Positions 1 through 8,862 of a DNA stretch of 12,281 bases are shown piece by piece. The notes under the pieces were generated by a model. It was not told where the DNA came from and did not search any database. It worked only from the letters and a program-made list of their open reading frames with translations. Both the position numbers and the translations under genes were made by a program. Within the stretch, counting starts at the first letter, position 1. Every line of letters begins with the position of its first letter. Source of the stretch: Rodentolepis nana (Eukaryota > Platyhelminthes > Cestoda > Cyclophyllidea > Hymenolepididae); contig UZAE01001617.1 in NCBI GenBank assembly GCA_900617975.1, forward strand, positions 1 through 12,281, written 5' to 3'.

Positions 1-600
1 TCAACATACTCTTTGAATAACGCCCTTTCAATGGAAGATCTCTTCGATTTTCCGTTTTAATTTGATTGAAACAAAATGAGCAAATGCAGTATATAAGTGA
101 GTTCGAAATAATCGAAAATGGGCAAATATTTAAACAAAGGTCGACCTTCATGTCTATAACTCCCACATACTTGATGATAGTATCTAACTTTAATTCATTA
201 AAACCATAATAGATGAGGCCGATAAAAGGAGATAATACTTGTAATAAGTTTATGATCCCACTTCAAGATAGATTGATAGTTAAGCACATAATCTTCCCTA
301 TCACGAATTATCCTTGTGACTCAAATGGGCATATTCGGAGTGAACTGTTTTTTTACCATTTTCGTTAAATGAGTAGGCAAAGAATGGAACTAAAGTGATT
401 AAAGTTTCGATGTCTGTCAAGAACGAAAAAACAATTAAACTTGCTTAGGGTGAAAGAGGATGAAATCTTTCACCTGGGGTTTAGTGTCCATAGTATTTCA
501 CCGAATTTTCTCTTTGAACAGTCCAGTTATTACTGATACTTCTTCCACATGCCATTTTTATGTACTCAAAGTTTTCTTTTCCAGAACCGAATGCATTCGA

Positions 601-624
601 GGGGGGGGGGGTTGGGTTGTTGGG
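601..624 (+). repeat. G-homopolymer with following G-triplets
   Basis: Eleven consecutive G (601-611) are followed by TTGGGTTGTTGGG. The run can supply two G-triplets, so the four needed for an intramolecular G-quadruplex are present on the + strand. Homopolymers of this length are slippage-prone and their length in the assembly may be unreliable. Confidence 0.7.
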
Positions 625-690
625 CTGAAAAGTCTATTTCCTACTGAATAGTGCTGACACGTGTAGTTAGGCGAACCTTCAATCGATAGA

Positions 691-705
691 GGAGGAGGAG
701 GAGGA
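691..705 (+). repeat. (GGA)5 microsatellite
   Basis: Five perfect GGA units. A pyrimidine-rich tract follows after about 15 bases. Confidence 0.9.
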
Positions 706-762
706 CTACTCGTCTTTAGCACCCACCCCACCCCGCCTCTCCTCCCATACTTCTCTTTTCAG

Positions 763-849
763 CAGACCCCTCGCGATTGCGATATCATCGAAAGAGAAAT
801 ACAAAGCCTTCCGCTAATTTTGCCGAATGCTAAGGCAGAGGTGGATAAA
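763..849 (+). CDS. Candidate internal coding exon, unknown protein
   Basis: This is an 87-bp block of exactly 29 codons, open in phase 0, reading QTPRDCDIIEREIQSLPLIL and then a charged tail ending AEVDK. It is preceded by a long pyrimidine tract and TTTTCAG, and followed directly by GTGAGT, so both splice signals are good. I do not recognise the family. The peptide is acidic with an amphipathic, helix-like middle and has no signal peptide or FN3 features. It ends in phase 0, so it can join the exon at 2715, which starts in phase 0 and leads by phase into the receptor gene. It can also join a short terminal exon at 1029. It may therefore be an upstream exon of the receptor, the end of a separate gene, or part of an alternative short transcript. 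Function unknown. Confidence 0.5.
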
Positions 850-1028
850 GTGAGTAATGAATGGTGGAAATGTATTGAATTTGAAGATGCTCAAACGTGA
901 ATTTTATGTGGATTTTAAATGTGTCACAAAAGCAGAACATTGATACAATTTTTTTATGGCATATTCGTACTGAATTATGCCAACAGTAAAAGTAATAAGC
1001 ATTGAAATGCCAGCATTTCATATTTCAG

Positions 1029-1073
1029 AGTGGTTTTGAAAGATGTGCTGCCACCAACTATCACTTTACATGA
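1029..1073 (+). CDS. Possible alternative terminal exon with stop
   Basis: After TATTTCAG the sequence continues in phase 0 from the exon at 763-849 as SGFERCAATNYHFT and stops at TGA (1071-1073). An AATAAA lies 16 bases after the stop. The intervening 179 bp runs from GTGAGT to TTTCAG. The join would end the protein about 14 codons after the splice. Fourteen codons carry little coding evidence, so this could be a chance match. If real, it is either the end of a separate upstream gene or a premature-termination isoform of the downstream receptor gene. Confidence 0.3.
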   Translation, partial: SGFERCAATNYHFT

Positions 1074-1088
1074 TGCATTTTGATAAGG

Positions 1089-1094
1089 AATAAA
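1089..1094 (+). terminator. AATAAA polyadenylation signal candidate
   Basis: A canonical AATAAA hexamer lies 16 bases past the TGA of the possible terminal exon at 1029-1073. In AT-rich DNA this hexamer is common by chance. Its position after a splice-compatible stop is the only reason to list it. Confidence 0.3.
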
Positions 1095-2261
1095 GGAGAA
1101 TTTACAGATAACTAATTTAACATTGATGGTGAAGATTTAATTAGTTTAACTCGTGCGCTTCCATTCCGAAGTACCCCGAGCACAGGACTCATTTCCAAAG
1201 TCATTGAAATTACTCTCAATAGAAGCAAAAAAAGAACCTCATCCTCTTCAACTTGTCCCTTTTCTTTCCTTGGTTTTATGGGAATTCTAGCAACTTTAGT
1301 CATAATGCACCCTCTCATATGACTTACAATTTTCCGTTATAAATGTTAATCCAAATACCATGGAGAGATCCTAGATTTGGCCAGCAATTTTTAACATGCA
1401 CTGAATAAAAGTCGACCTCTCGATGTAAGGGAGGCCTTTGGAGGTCCACCAATTGAGATATGGGAGGTGGGATAAGCAGTCCTTGTTACCATCAGCTTCA
1501 CCTGACACTTTTACTATTTGCCATTCAATAGTAAACGATTTCACACCTTGCGGCATATGCCAGTCAAGATCAGGTGTGCATCTCAGTGAACCACAGAGTT
1601 TTAAAAGGTAATAAAAAGAATTCATCGGTTCAGTTGCATTCACTTAGAATATTGCATGCGGTTGCAAATGTCCAGTTGTAATTTTTTTCATTCCAAGTTC
1701 AATCAAATAACAAGAAGCATTCTATGCAGTGATTGATTTTTAATTGTTCATGAGCAATAGGACACAAGTCCCATTGGATTGTTCAGCCTCCAAAAAAAGT
1801 TAACAGACGGTGCAAAGGGGGGTGAGGGAGGCGTAACCGTTCTGCTTGAGTATTTTGGGCGACAGATGTGTGGAAAGGGAAGTGAGATCAGACAAAAACT
1901 CCATCCTCCTCTCCCACAACTCCCACCCCCACGTCCTTCCTCCCACCCTTTGAGACCCATTTGTGTTCACTCAAACATTTGGTCCCACGTGGCAAAAGTA
2001 AAAGGAAAGTTGCCTTTTCTGCGTACAAAACGCCGAAGTAAAATTGGCAGTTGGAAATGGAAATTCGAAATAGTCACAGACAAAAAATGATACGACAGTG
2101 ATATTTGTGAAAAAAATAAATAAAACCAAGTTGATTGTAGTTTGAGCGAACGGTTACCTACACTACAATCAAATTATTTACTCCCATGTACATCTAGTAC
2201 TGTGGTTACGCTTTTTGTTATAAACTGGTCATCTCCTCGCCATCTTACTTCTCCCAGCTCT
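1095..2261. other. Non-coding stretch, probably intronic
   Basis: No splice-bounded block was found on either strand. There are a G-rich patch near 1817-1832 and a pyrimidine tract near 1900-1950, whose low complexity sustains spurious open frames on both strands. A 90-codon open frame lies on the minus strand at 1371-1643 without recognisable motifs or a matching downstream exon. If the exons at 763 and 2715 are joined, this is part of an intron of about 1.87 kb. Confidence 0.5.
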
Positions 2262-2272
2262 ACTTTCTTCTA
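2262..2272 (+). repeat. Left target-site duplication of SINE copy 1
   Basis: ACTTTCTTCTA recurs exactly at 2698-2708. The match continues for three more bases with one mismatch (ACA here, CCA on the right), giving a 14-bp imperfect duplication. It brackets an element that begins GGGGTGTGGG, the same start seen in the copy at 10918. Confidence 0.8.
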
Positions 2273-2275
2273 ACA

Positions 2276-2697
2276 GGGGTGTGGGATAGACTTACCTCCA
2301 CGTGGTGCACCCTGGGCAACGTGTACTCATACGGCAAAAAAGTCCATTAACCGGCAGTTGACTTCTCACTTCAATCTACCATCACCCCACTGTATGTCAT
2401 ATTCGACCCTTAACACAGTACTCATCTCACCCTTTCTCAGCCTTGGTGTCTGTCTCTTTCTTTTACATCTGTGAATCGCCCTTCTGTTTTCCCTCCCGAA
2501 TTCTTCTCATTTTGATGTTCCTCCTTCTCTTCCTCCTCCTCCTATCTGTGAAGCCCGAAATCAACTAAAGGGCTAATGATAACTATCAAAACGCCTGCCA
2601 CCAACTAAAGGGCTAATGATAGCTATCAAAACGCCTGCCATACCGAAATCAACTAAAGGGCTAATGATAACTATCAAAACGCCTGCCATTTGTTATA
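2276..2697 (+). mobile_element. SINE-like retroposon, copy 1
   Basis: The element starts GGGGTGTGGGATAGACTTAC and runs through the shared CACGTGGTGCACC block, a CT-rich middle with a TCC microsatellite, and the GGGCTAATGATA 3' block. It matches the copies near 3723 and, inverted, at 10585-10918 along nearly all their length. It has no open frame of its own, so it is a non-autonomous retroposon that would need enzymes supplied in trans. Its tail is a short TTTGTTATAA, not the longer A/T tail of copy 3. The 3' end is present as three 39-bp units, making it longer than the other copies. An ATTCGACCC near the middle weakly resembles a Pol III B box, but no convincing A box was found, so a tRNA origin is not supported. 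Confidence 0.8.
2562..2688 (+). repeat. Triplicated 39-bp 3' unit inside SINE copy 1
   Basis: Three head-to-tail units lie at 2562-2600, 2602-2640 and 2650-2688, each starting CAACTAAAGGGC and ending CGCCTGCCA. They differ at a single base: the middle unit has TGATAGCTATCA, a perfect 12-bp palindrome, where the others have TGATAACTATCA. Spacers are 1 and 9 bp, and CCGAAAT precedes units 1 and 3. The other two SINE copies carry only one such unit. Confidence 0.95.
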
Positions 2698-2708
2698 ACT
2701 TTCTTCTA
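2698..2708 (+). repeat. Right target-site duplication, within splice acceptor tract
   Basis: This is the second ACTTTCTTCTA. It is the pyrimidine tract immediately upstream of the TACCATAG acceptor used by the candidate exon at 2715, so the retroposon landed in, and duplicated, an acceptor tract. Confidence 0.75.
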
Positions 2709-2714
2709 CCATAG

Positions 2715-2793
2715 CAAGAAGTGGGAGCGATGCCAGTCCCTGTTCCCCTGGCTGTAGAATCTGAGCTGCATCAACGTCCCTTAGGTGACAGGT
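2715..2793 (+). CDS. Candidate N-terminal-side exon of the FN3 receptor
   Basis: This 79-bp block is open in phase 0, begins QEVGAMPVPVPLAVESELHQ and ends after RPLGDR plus one base. The acceptor is a strong pyrimidine tract followed by ATAG. The donor is AGGT|GTAAGT, close to consensus. It ends with a single leftover T, and the exon at 5033 begins with the two bases needed to finish that codon (T + TG = Leu), so the join is in frame. The peptide is Pro/Val-rich and unstructured-looking, consistent with an ectodomain linker, but belongs to no family I recognise. Support comes from splice signals and phase only. Confidence 0.5.
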
Positions 2794-3036
2794 GTAAGTA
2801 TAACCCAATACAAATAATGTGAATTTCTTTTGGAGCTCGGGTTAAATCATGCCAATCGTCTCGTCTTCTAATGCGATCTCTGGAGCGATATAAAATGCTC
2901 TTCCCCTCTTCAGCATCAAGTAATTAATTGTTTCTTTTCGTGAGGGCAAACGTCAAGGGAGAACTTGCCACATCTCTTCTTCCCCCATATCCCATCCACT
3001 TCTCTTCTCCAAAGATACCCACGTGCTTTCCAATAT

Positions 3037-3076
3037 GGGGAGGGGAGGGTTGTGGGGGGTGAGGGTGGGGGTGGGG
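3037..3076 (+). other. G-quadruplex-forming tract
   Basis: Within 40 bases there are G runs of 4, 4, 3, 6, 3, 5 and 4, separated by loops of one to four bases. This exceeds the usual requirement of four runs of three or more G with loops of seven or fewer. It sits on the transcribed-sense strand of the proposed receptor intron, so a structure could form in the pre-mRNA. The opposite strand is an uninterrupted C-rich, i-motif-capable tract. Confidence 0.85.
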
Positions 3077-3291
3077 TTGGAAGGAATAGGCAAGAATTGG
3101 AGTACGTCAGAATCCCATCTGTCGGAGCTTCCTTGAGTGGACAGAAGGCCAAATGCCCATCAGTAATAGATTGGTATCCATTCAGGTGGAAAATGGGAAA
3201 TTATTTTAGATGTCTAATTGGAAACAGCCAACTTATTCACATGATTAATGTCAGGTTGCGCATTGACTTAACAATCAGATAAGTTAAATGC

Positions 3292-3318
3292 CATTGGAAA
3301 TTTGAGCGGTTTCCAATG
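3292..3318 (+). other. Perfect 9-bp inverted repeat
   Basis: CATTGGAAA at 3292-3300 and TTTCCAATG at 3310-3318 are exact reverse complements around a 9-base loop. No gene or repeat boundary coincides with it, so it may be chance. Confidence 0.6.
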
Positions 3319-3722
3319 AATCAGCTTAATTAAACAATTGCCAACAATTGCGCTTTTAATTATTTACATTGCGTACCCAAATGTAGTTCTGCCTTACACT
3401 TTTGGAATGTTTCCCTGACTTCCGAAAATCGCTTTTGAAAGATATGACAGCGTAATTACAAGCGAATGTGGTATTTCATTTAAGAAAAGGATGCATCAAT
3501 TCTAGCACACCCATCAATGTGTTTTGTTAAATTTATGAGAAAATTAACTACAGTGGGAGGGAGGGGAGCGAAATCTCCTCGCACCTTCTTCTCTCACCAA
3601 CAAACGAAAAATTAAAAAAAGTAATTTCCCCCTCTTCAAATCACATATTTTACCGAATCGTTGATTGGTCAAACGACCTCATAATAAACGCTGCGATTCA
3701 GCACTGCACGTTGCCTTTACTT

Positions 3723-4029
3723 GGGGTTTGCGATAGACTTACTTCCACGTGGTGCACCCTGAACAACATATTCTCATGCGGCAAAAAGTTTATTATTCGA
3801 CAGTTGACTTCTGACTTCAAATTACCATGACTCCACTGTATGTCATATTCGACCACTTCCATGGTACGCACCTTGCCTTACCTTCTTCTCTACCTTTGTG
3901 CCTGTCTGTCACTTTTACATCTGTGAATCACTCATCTGTTCCCATTCACTACTTTATCTCACTTTGATGTTCCTCCTCTCCTCTGTGAAGCCCGAAGTCA
4001 ACTTAAGGGCTAATAATAATAACTGCCCT
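3723..4029 (+). mobile_element. SINE-like retroposon, copy 2 (older, degraded)
   Basis: It begins GGGGTTTGCGATAGACTTAC and shares the CACGTGGTGCACC block, the CTGTATGTCATATTCGACC block, the TTTTACATCTGTGAATC block and the AGGGCTAAT 3' block with copy 1, in the same orientation. It has scattered substitutions, and the last part is shortened: about ten bases of the TATCAAAACG region are missing. There is no clear A/T tail and no target-site duplication, so it is probably the oldest copy. Both boundaries are approximate. Confidence 0.7.
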
Positions 4030-5032
4030 CTGATAGAAACAAATGTTACATTGATTGCCCTTGCTGGGAATGTGAAAAAGGAATTTGCAGAAGAGAAGGC
4101 CACCATCACGAGACTGGAACAGCAAGTGACACCACAGTACAGAATTAAATAGCTCTTTCTACCAATCACTGTTACCATCCAATTAGATTGTACAGTAATT
4201 GAGTAAAAATTGTTTTTTTCATTTCATTGTGCAGCATGTATTCGTTGGCTTCATGGGCCTGAGAGTTGTTATATTTTTGACGATTTTATGTAAGTTATAA
4301 CTCGAGGTAATTTTCTTTTTTTTTGATATTCATAATTTTAATTATTAGTATGTACAATTTCGCATAATATTTATTTTGTAATTGTAACTTTTAAAGATGG
4401 TTTCGGTATTTACTAACTTGAAATTAGCTTTCATCATACTATTCTGACAACTAATGGTTTAGAGTCTTGAATCTTAATATATGCCGAGTGGAAATAATGC
4501 ACTCTATGAAGAACTGATAGAATATGCTTCTCAACCTCCCTGAATACTAGGCCATATCTCGGGCATCGAAAAAGTTCTTTTTCCACAAACATTGGTGTAT
4601 GTTCTTTACAACATTACTCAACATGCTAGAATTTTGTTCGTCGAATGCAAACCAAAATGAAGTGAATGCAAGTATGATTGGGTAGAGGTTGCTAAGGGTA
4701 TTCTTTCCTGACAAACAATTTTATTGATAACGAGCCAAGTACAAGCACTTGCATAACTTCTTTTGATTTCGGTCTCAGAAATATTGAAGTTAGTTTTATC
4801 GGTCCATGAGGAATCCTGGGAATAACCTGACCGTTGTCACTGAATTAAAATAGTCGTACAATCTCGTCCTCTTACTCTTTTCTACTGCTATGCCTTCATG
4901 CCAGTTCTTTGACTTAATTAAAACTAAACTTCAAACTCCCATTAAGTCGTTTAAAATTAACGGTACACGCTAACTCATTAAATCTCATTAAAGTGTAACA
5001 AACACGTTTACGAGGTCATTACCAACGTACAG

Positions 5033-5206
5033 TGCATGCTTCGTTCAAGCAACTAAACTCACCATCTTACCAAAATCTTCTTTCAGATTCCCACAACATT
5101 TACAGCCTCTCTTCGACGGATTCAACTTTTGAAGGTTCTGACCACCTCCTGACTATCCCAGAGAAGAAAGACTCTTTGGTACCTTTAGCAGGAGCTCCAA
5201 CTGCTG
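5033..5206 (+). CDS. Receptor ectodomain exon, Ser-rich linker
   Basis: A 174-bp exon in phase 1 to phase 1, bounded by GTACAG and GTGCGT. It encodes about 58 residues beginning HASFKQLNSPSYQNLLSDSH and ending PLAGAPTA. The stretch is rich in Ser, Asp, Thr and Leu with no cysteine and no clear fold, so it looks like an extracellular linker leading into the first FN3 domain. Its closing G completes a Val codon with the first two bases of the exon at 6179, and the Pro-rich junction is typical of the start of an FN3 module. The donor GTGCGT is weaker than its neighbours. Confidence 0.65.
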
Positions 5207-6178
5207 GTGCGTTTTTTTAAATCGTTCCTACATAATTCCATTAAGTTCTAAACACCTTCCCGAAATACACAACTCAAATAAGACGCAAGTGAATGCACCA
5301 TTGGTAAATTTTTCATAGCTGATAGCGCTAACACGAATAAGAAAATGAAAGACAATTTATGCGAGTTTGTTTTCTGTCCTATAATATGAGAATTGAGTAC
5401 AGTTGAGCTTTGTTAAGTAAGAATGCGTTTGAATTTTTGGTTACATAATGACCATACATTAACATGCTTATGGACACAAAATGCCCAAAAGTGAAGGGAC
5501 AAATTCATTTGAATGTCTGCTTCTGTAGCATCTTTATGAGCTGTTGAATTATCAATCTCTCCATCACTTAACTAAGAGTTGCCAACAGGCAACTCGTATA
5601 GATTGAGACGAATGGCCAGTTAGAAAAGTGAAGAACCTTTTCGTTATCAGCGCTGAACTAATCAAATGGGGCTTATATTCATTATTTTCTCAGGCATTGA
5701 GTAACCAGATCCTATCTCAGATAGACTTTGTGATGAAAGTAACAGAGCTGTACAAAGCGGAAAACTGTAGCAATCGCAACTTCTCTCCCTAACCTTCTTC
5801 TTCTCCATCTCCTTCTCGAAAACATTCCCCCCCCCTCGTTCTGACAATGGCATTTTCAAGCCGCTCAAGTATTAATATTGGCAAAACAATTTTATGTTGC
5901 ATTGGGGGGAGGGGGGCAAATGACAACGCCAATGATGTCGGTGGTATAAGCATGTCGTAATTCCATACCTCTGTTTTATAACTATAATGTACTTCACAAG
6001 TGTTGATTCTCATTCCTCGTTCATTAAAAGACTCCGCATCTACCTCAAATGTAATACTAAAATGGTGAGTTTAGACAAAAATAAATTCTAAGAAATGCTC
6101 GGACACTTTTAGCACACAAAACGGTGGTATATGTCTAGATAATTAAAATTAAATGGTGTATTTCAATCTTCTATGCAG
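5207..6178 (+). other. Intron
   Basis: 972 bp from GTGCGT to TATGCAG. It contains a perfect hairpin at 5576-5595, a C run near 5826-5835 and a split G run near 5905-5917. No coding block was recognised. Confidence 0.65.
5576..5595 (+). other. Perfect 8-bp hairpin with AACA loop
   Basis: GAGTTGCC and GGCAACTC flank the four-base loop AACA. The stem is GC-containing and the loop tight, so it would be stable in RNA. It lies inside an intron with no associated motif. Confidence 0.7.
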
Positions 6179-6445
6179 TACCAATTCAACCGAAAATAGA
6201 AATTATATCCTCATCAGCACTATTACTAACATGGAATGAAACCGAAGACAAGTCTCTCAGCTTCAATATTACGCTTTACGCCGACAGCGTGTTTCAACTT
6301 TCTGAAATATCGCCTCAATCCACGAATCAGCGTCTGTTTGAAAACTTGTCTCCATTCACTGTGTATTCAGCCACACTTGCTTTTTGTAACACCGATGGAT
6401 GTGGGCCGCCATCAAAGAAGACTTACGGCGTAACTTGGCCTGGCC
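6179..6445 (+). CDS. Receptor exon encoding one FN3 domain
   Basis: A 267-bp exon, phase 1 to phase 1, with ATGCAG acceptor and GTAAGT donor. It encodes about 89 residues starting VPIQPKIEIISSSALLLTWN. The FN3 pattern is clear: a Pro-containing A strand, the B-strand Trp (LLLTWN), the ENLSPFTVYSATLAF segment (the Leu, Tyr and alternating residues of the E-F strands) and the CNTDGCGPPSKKTYG F-G turn and G strand. Two cysteines in CNTDGC could form a local disulfide. NET and NIT are N-glycosylation sequons. One FN3 domain per phase-1 exon is the classic arrangement for shuffled extracellular modules. The role in the receptor would be ligand binding or spacing outside the cell. Confidence 0.88.
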
Positions 6446-7222
6446 GTAAGTAGCCCTAATTTAGTATACTTATGCAATTTAAGCAGTATATAATAAACCC
6501 GATATCTCACATTTAGCAACTTGAGGCTTTGGCAACGGAATCAAAATGAGAATAAATTTATTAACATTTGCTCATAAACAGTAAACCGCAATACTTATAA
6601 GCTTGCAAATATATTGGCCCACTTGATCAATAAGGTAAGTGTAAAGATATGGATTGGATATGGAAGTACACAGCTGTCAAAGTTTCATCGTTTGAAAGGC
6701 CTGAGGGAGAAACAGGACTATTTCGAACTTAGAATGCAAGCATCCCCCAAGATCTTGTGTGAGTTTATAGCTTAAAGCTCAACCTATTTTCAATAAGATG
6801 TCCTTCAAATAAAAAGGTGCAGCAATATCTGACTTGATTACGCTCTCACAAAGGATTTTCCAGTCAACCTGCCACCACAATTCGCGTTGCGTTGTCTCCA
6901 CAGTCAGTGGAATATTTCGACCTCTATCAAAATATTTGAACTCTCTGAATGCCTTAACAGACACTAGTGCTGCAAGCACCGTGGGAATCGAGTCCTCGCG
7001 CAGCAGGCTTTCGAAAATCGTCTGACAGGGACAGTGAAATCTCTTTGCTAAGCGAAACTACCAGCCAAGGCTTAAACAACCTGGTCGATTGTCCGATGAG
7101 AAAACTTCTATCAATAGCATGCAGAATAAGGATGACTAGGTTTGCATAAAATTCAAAGGACATTCAACGAGGCATGCAGGCTACATTCCCCATTGTCATG
7201 AGATTTGAATGTGTGTCCTCCA

Positions 7223-7242
7223 CCTCCTCCTCCTCCTCCTCC
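7223..7242 (+). repeat. CTC microsatellite with adjacent GAT repeats
   Basis: Near-perfect CTC/CCT units, followed at about 7245-7269 by an imperfect GAT repeat (GATGATGATGACGGTGATGAT). Confidence 0.9.
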
Positions 7243-8002
7243 GTCGATGATGATGACGGTGATGATTTGATGTCTATTTGCAAATTTTTTAAATAGGGGC
7301 CTGGTGTTGAATTCAGGTGCCTAAGTGTAAATGCCAATCACTTAGGAGTTTAAGCCCTGAATAACGAACGAGGAAAGAAAGAGAATTTAAAGATGGTAGC
7401 ACGATTCGGTCCCATGCCACAACTTAGAGAATGTGCAAATGGTTGTCAGTAAATTTGCATGATTACACCAGTCTTAATGACTATGTGGTCTTAGAACTCC
7501 CAGATCTCAGATCTTAGCCCTCTATTCGAAAATGTATGTATAGGGTAGTGTCAAGAATGACACTAATCACCGGGCCAGCACTGCAAAAAGCCCTTCTAAT
7601 GGACAAAACCAAAGTTGCTCATGAGATCCCTCACGGAAAAGTGCAAAATCGGCTTATTCCAGACTCTGGAGCTGGGTCCAATACCGGAGTGAGGTAGAAG
7701 TCGAAGCTAATGGCGTTTATTTTGAGTAAAACTCCACCACAGTAGTCCAATTTCCTTGTCGAATGAATTTCATTTCAATCTAGTACATTTTGAAGTAAAT
7801 ATCAGCCTACTTTTTCTGATGAGACTGTCTTGGAATGTGTCATTCTCCAAGTGGTGTTGCATCATTCCTATCAATCCGTTGACTCTCGCATCTCCAAAAA
7901 CCTCGACATTTATTCAGTAGGAACGTGCAGAGGACTTGTTGTTATATTTTACAACTACGTTTATTTAATACACTTTCTTGGATTAACTGCGTTTTGACCT
8001 AT

Positions 8003-8029
8003 CCCCTCCCCCCCCCCTCCCCCCCCTCC
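8003..8029 (-). repeat. C-rich homopolymer cluster, G-quadruplex on minus strand
   Basis: C runs of 4, 10, 8 and 2 separated by single T. The minus strand reads as G runs long enough to supply four or more G-triplets. The run lengths are prone to sequencing and replication slippage. Confidence 0.8.
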
Positions 8030-8862
8030 AACTTTGACTCCACTAAAGATTTAAGATACTCAATCGCTGAAAATAAGCTTCCTAAGCTTGATTAAGCTTA
8101 ACAACATCCTTTGAATTCGGATCCGCGTTTGAGTAGTTTTGATAGTCAACGCAGTAAAGCCTATTTATTTGGGCTTTCACATTGTGTTCACGTGTGAGCA
8201 ATCATGTAGGAATGGGAAATTGATCAAACTAAGTTAGACTTTCCCAATACACCCATTCATTCCTCCCCACCTTCTAGATAACAACTCCAATAATGAACCT
8301 CCTTTATAAGACCACCACCTGTCAGATGGAATGTTGACCACTAAATGGCGATATTTTAGCTCAGTAATTTGCTTGATCGATTAACAGGTATGAAAAGATA
8401 ATGAAACTGAAAAATCGAAATTGGCCTCAGTTAAGTCACTGTTCCTTTTGATCGAAGAACATGTGTACATTATGTGTAAATACACAGCCCAAAAGTTTTC
8501 AGGAAGAAATTTTTTACGCAACCACTCTTTCTAATATGAACTTATATTTAATGACATTTTTCCCGTTTAATTCATAAAGGATTCGATTACCCAAGTTGGA
8601 ATTTTAGAAGCTCTAATCAAATAAATGAATTTATTAATTGTTTTTGGCCAATTGACCAATTGCATTCTTGAAGCAAAGCGATCCAAAAGTCAAATGTATG
8701 TTGCCATAAAATGCAGTGTCTGGAAGGCATTAAGCTTTATCTCCTTATATTTTGAGCTTTAAGTCTCAAAGGAATTAAGCCACCAGAGTTAAGTTAGAAA
8801 TGTAATGGTGGCCAAATACTCCTCCAAAATTATTTATTTCTATTTTTTCGACTGAATTTTAG

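Larger units (their letters stand above)
1..762. other. No supported gene; intron or intergenic DNA
   Basis: This AT-rich stretch has stops in all frames at short intervals, and no block flanked by both a good acceptor and a good donor was found. It ends in a long pyrimidine-rich run (about 719-762) that leads into the acceptor of the candidate exon at 763. Within it are an 11-base G run (601-611) and a GGA microsatellite (691-705). An open frame at 460-651 crosses the G run and shows no recognisable protein features. Confidence 0.6.
2794..5032 (+). other. Intron with G-rich tract and SINE copy 2
   Basis: GTAAGT to GTACAG, about 2.2 kb, if the flanking exons are joined. It contains the G-quadruplex tract at 3037-3076, the hairpin at 3292-3318 and the second SINE copy. 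From about 4150 to 5030 it is plain AT-rich sequence in which I see nothing. A coding-like open stretch (about 4030-4149) directly follows the SINE but is phase-incompatible with its neighbours. Confidence 0.5.
6446..8862 (+). other. Large intron (about 2.4 kb)
   Basis: GTAAGT to TTTTAG. It holds a CTC microsatellite at 7223-7242 followed by a GAT-rich patch, and long C runs at 8003-8029. It is otherwise AT-rich. Open frames on both strands around 6780-7160 have no recognisable domain, and the one with a possible acceptor (near 6904) lacks a donor of the right phase. Confidence 0.7.

Noticed and set aside
1371..1643. 90-codon open frame on the minus strand
   Set aside because: No recognisable motif, no matching exon on either side, and open frames of similar length arise from low-complexity sequence elsewhere in the window.
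1779..2090. 103-codon open frame (+) and its minus-strand shadow
   Set aside because: It is sustained by a purine/pyrimidine-biased tract, and the translation is low-complexity Pro/Gly with no domain.
2276..2640. SINE copy 1 as a solo LTR (TGTGGG ... CTGCCA)
   Set aside because: Homology between copies extends beyond both TG and CA, and the duplications flank the wider GGGG-to-tail unit, which fits a non-LTR retroposon.
2916..3282. Overlapping open frames on both strands
   Set aside because: Both cross the G-rich tract at 3037-3076, which lacks stops by composition. Poly-Gly and poly-Pro translations are not convincing.
4034..4125. Possible exon between GATAG and GTGACA
   Set aside because: Joining it after the exon ending 2793 makes T + AA = TAA, a stop, and its exit phase does not match the exon at 5033.
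5662..6013. Minus-strand open frames
   Set aside because: They overlap a CT-rich tract and a C run and have no splice-compatible neighbours or motifs.
6990..7090. tRNA-like GGACTCGATTCCC on the minus strand
   Set aside because: It resembles a B box, but the T-stem does not pair properly and no A box lies at the right distance.
6780..7163. Several open frames on both strands in the large intron
   Set aside because: No domain is recognisable. The one acceptor of suitable phase near 6904 has no phase-1 donor before the stop.
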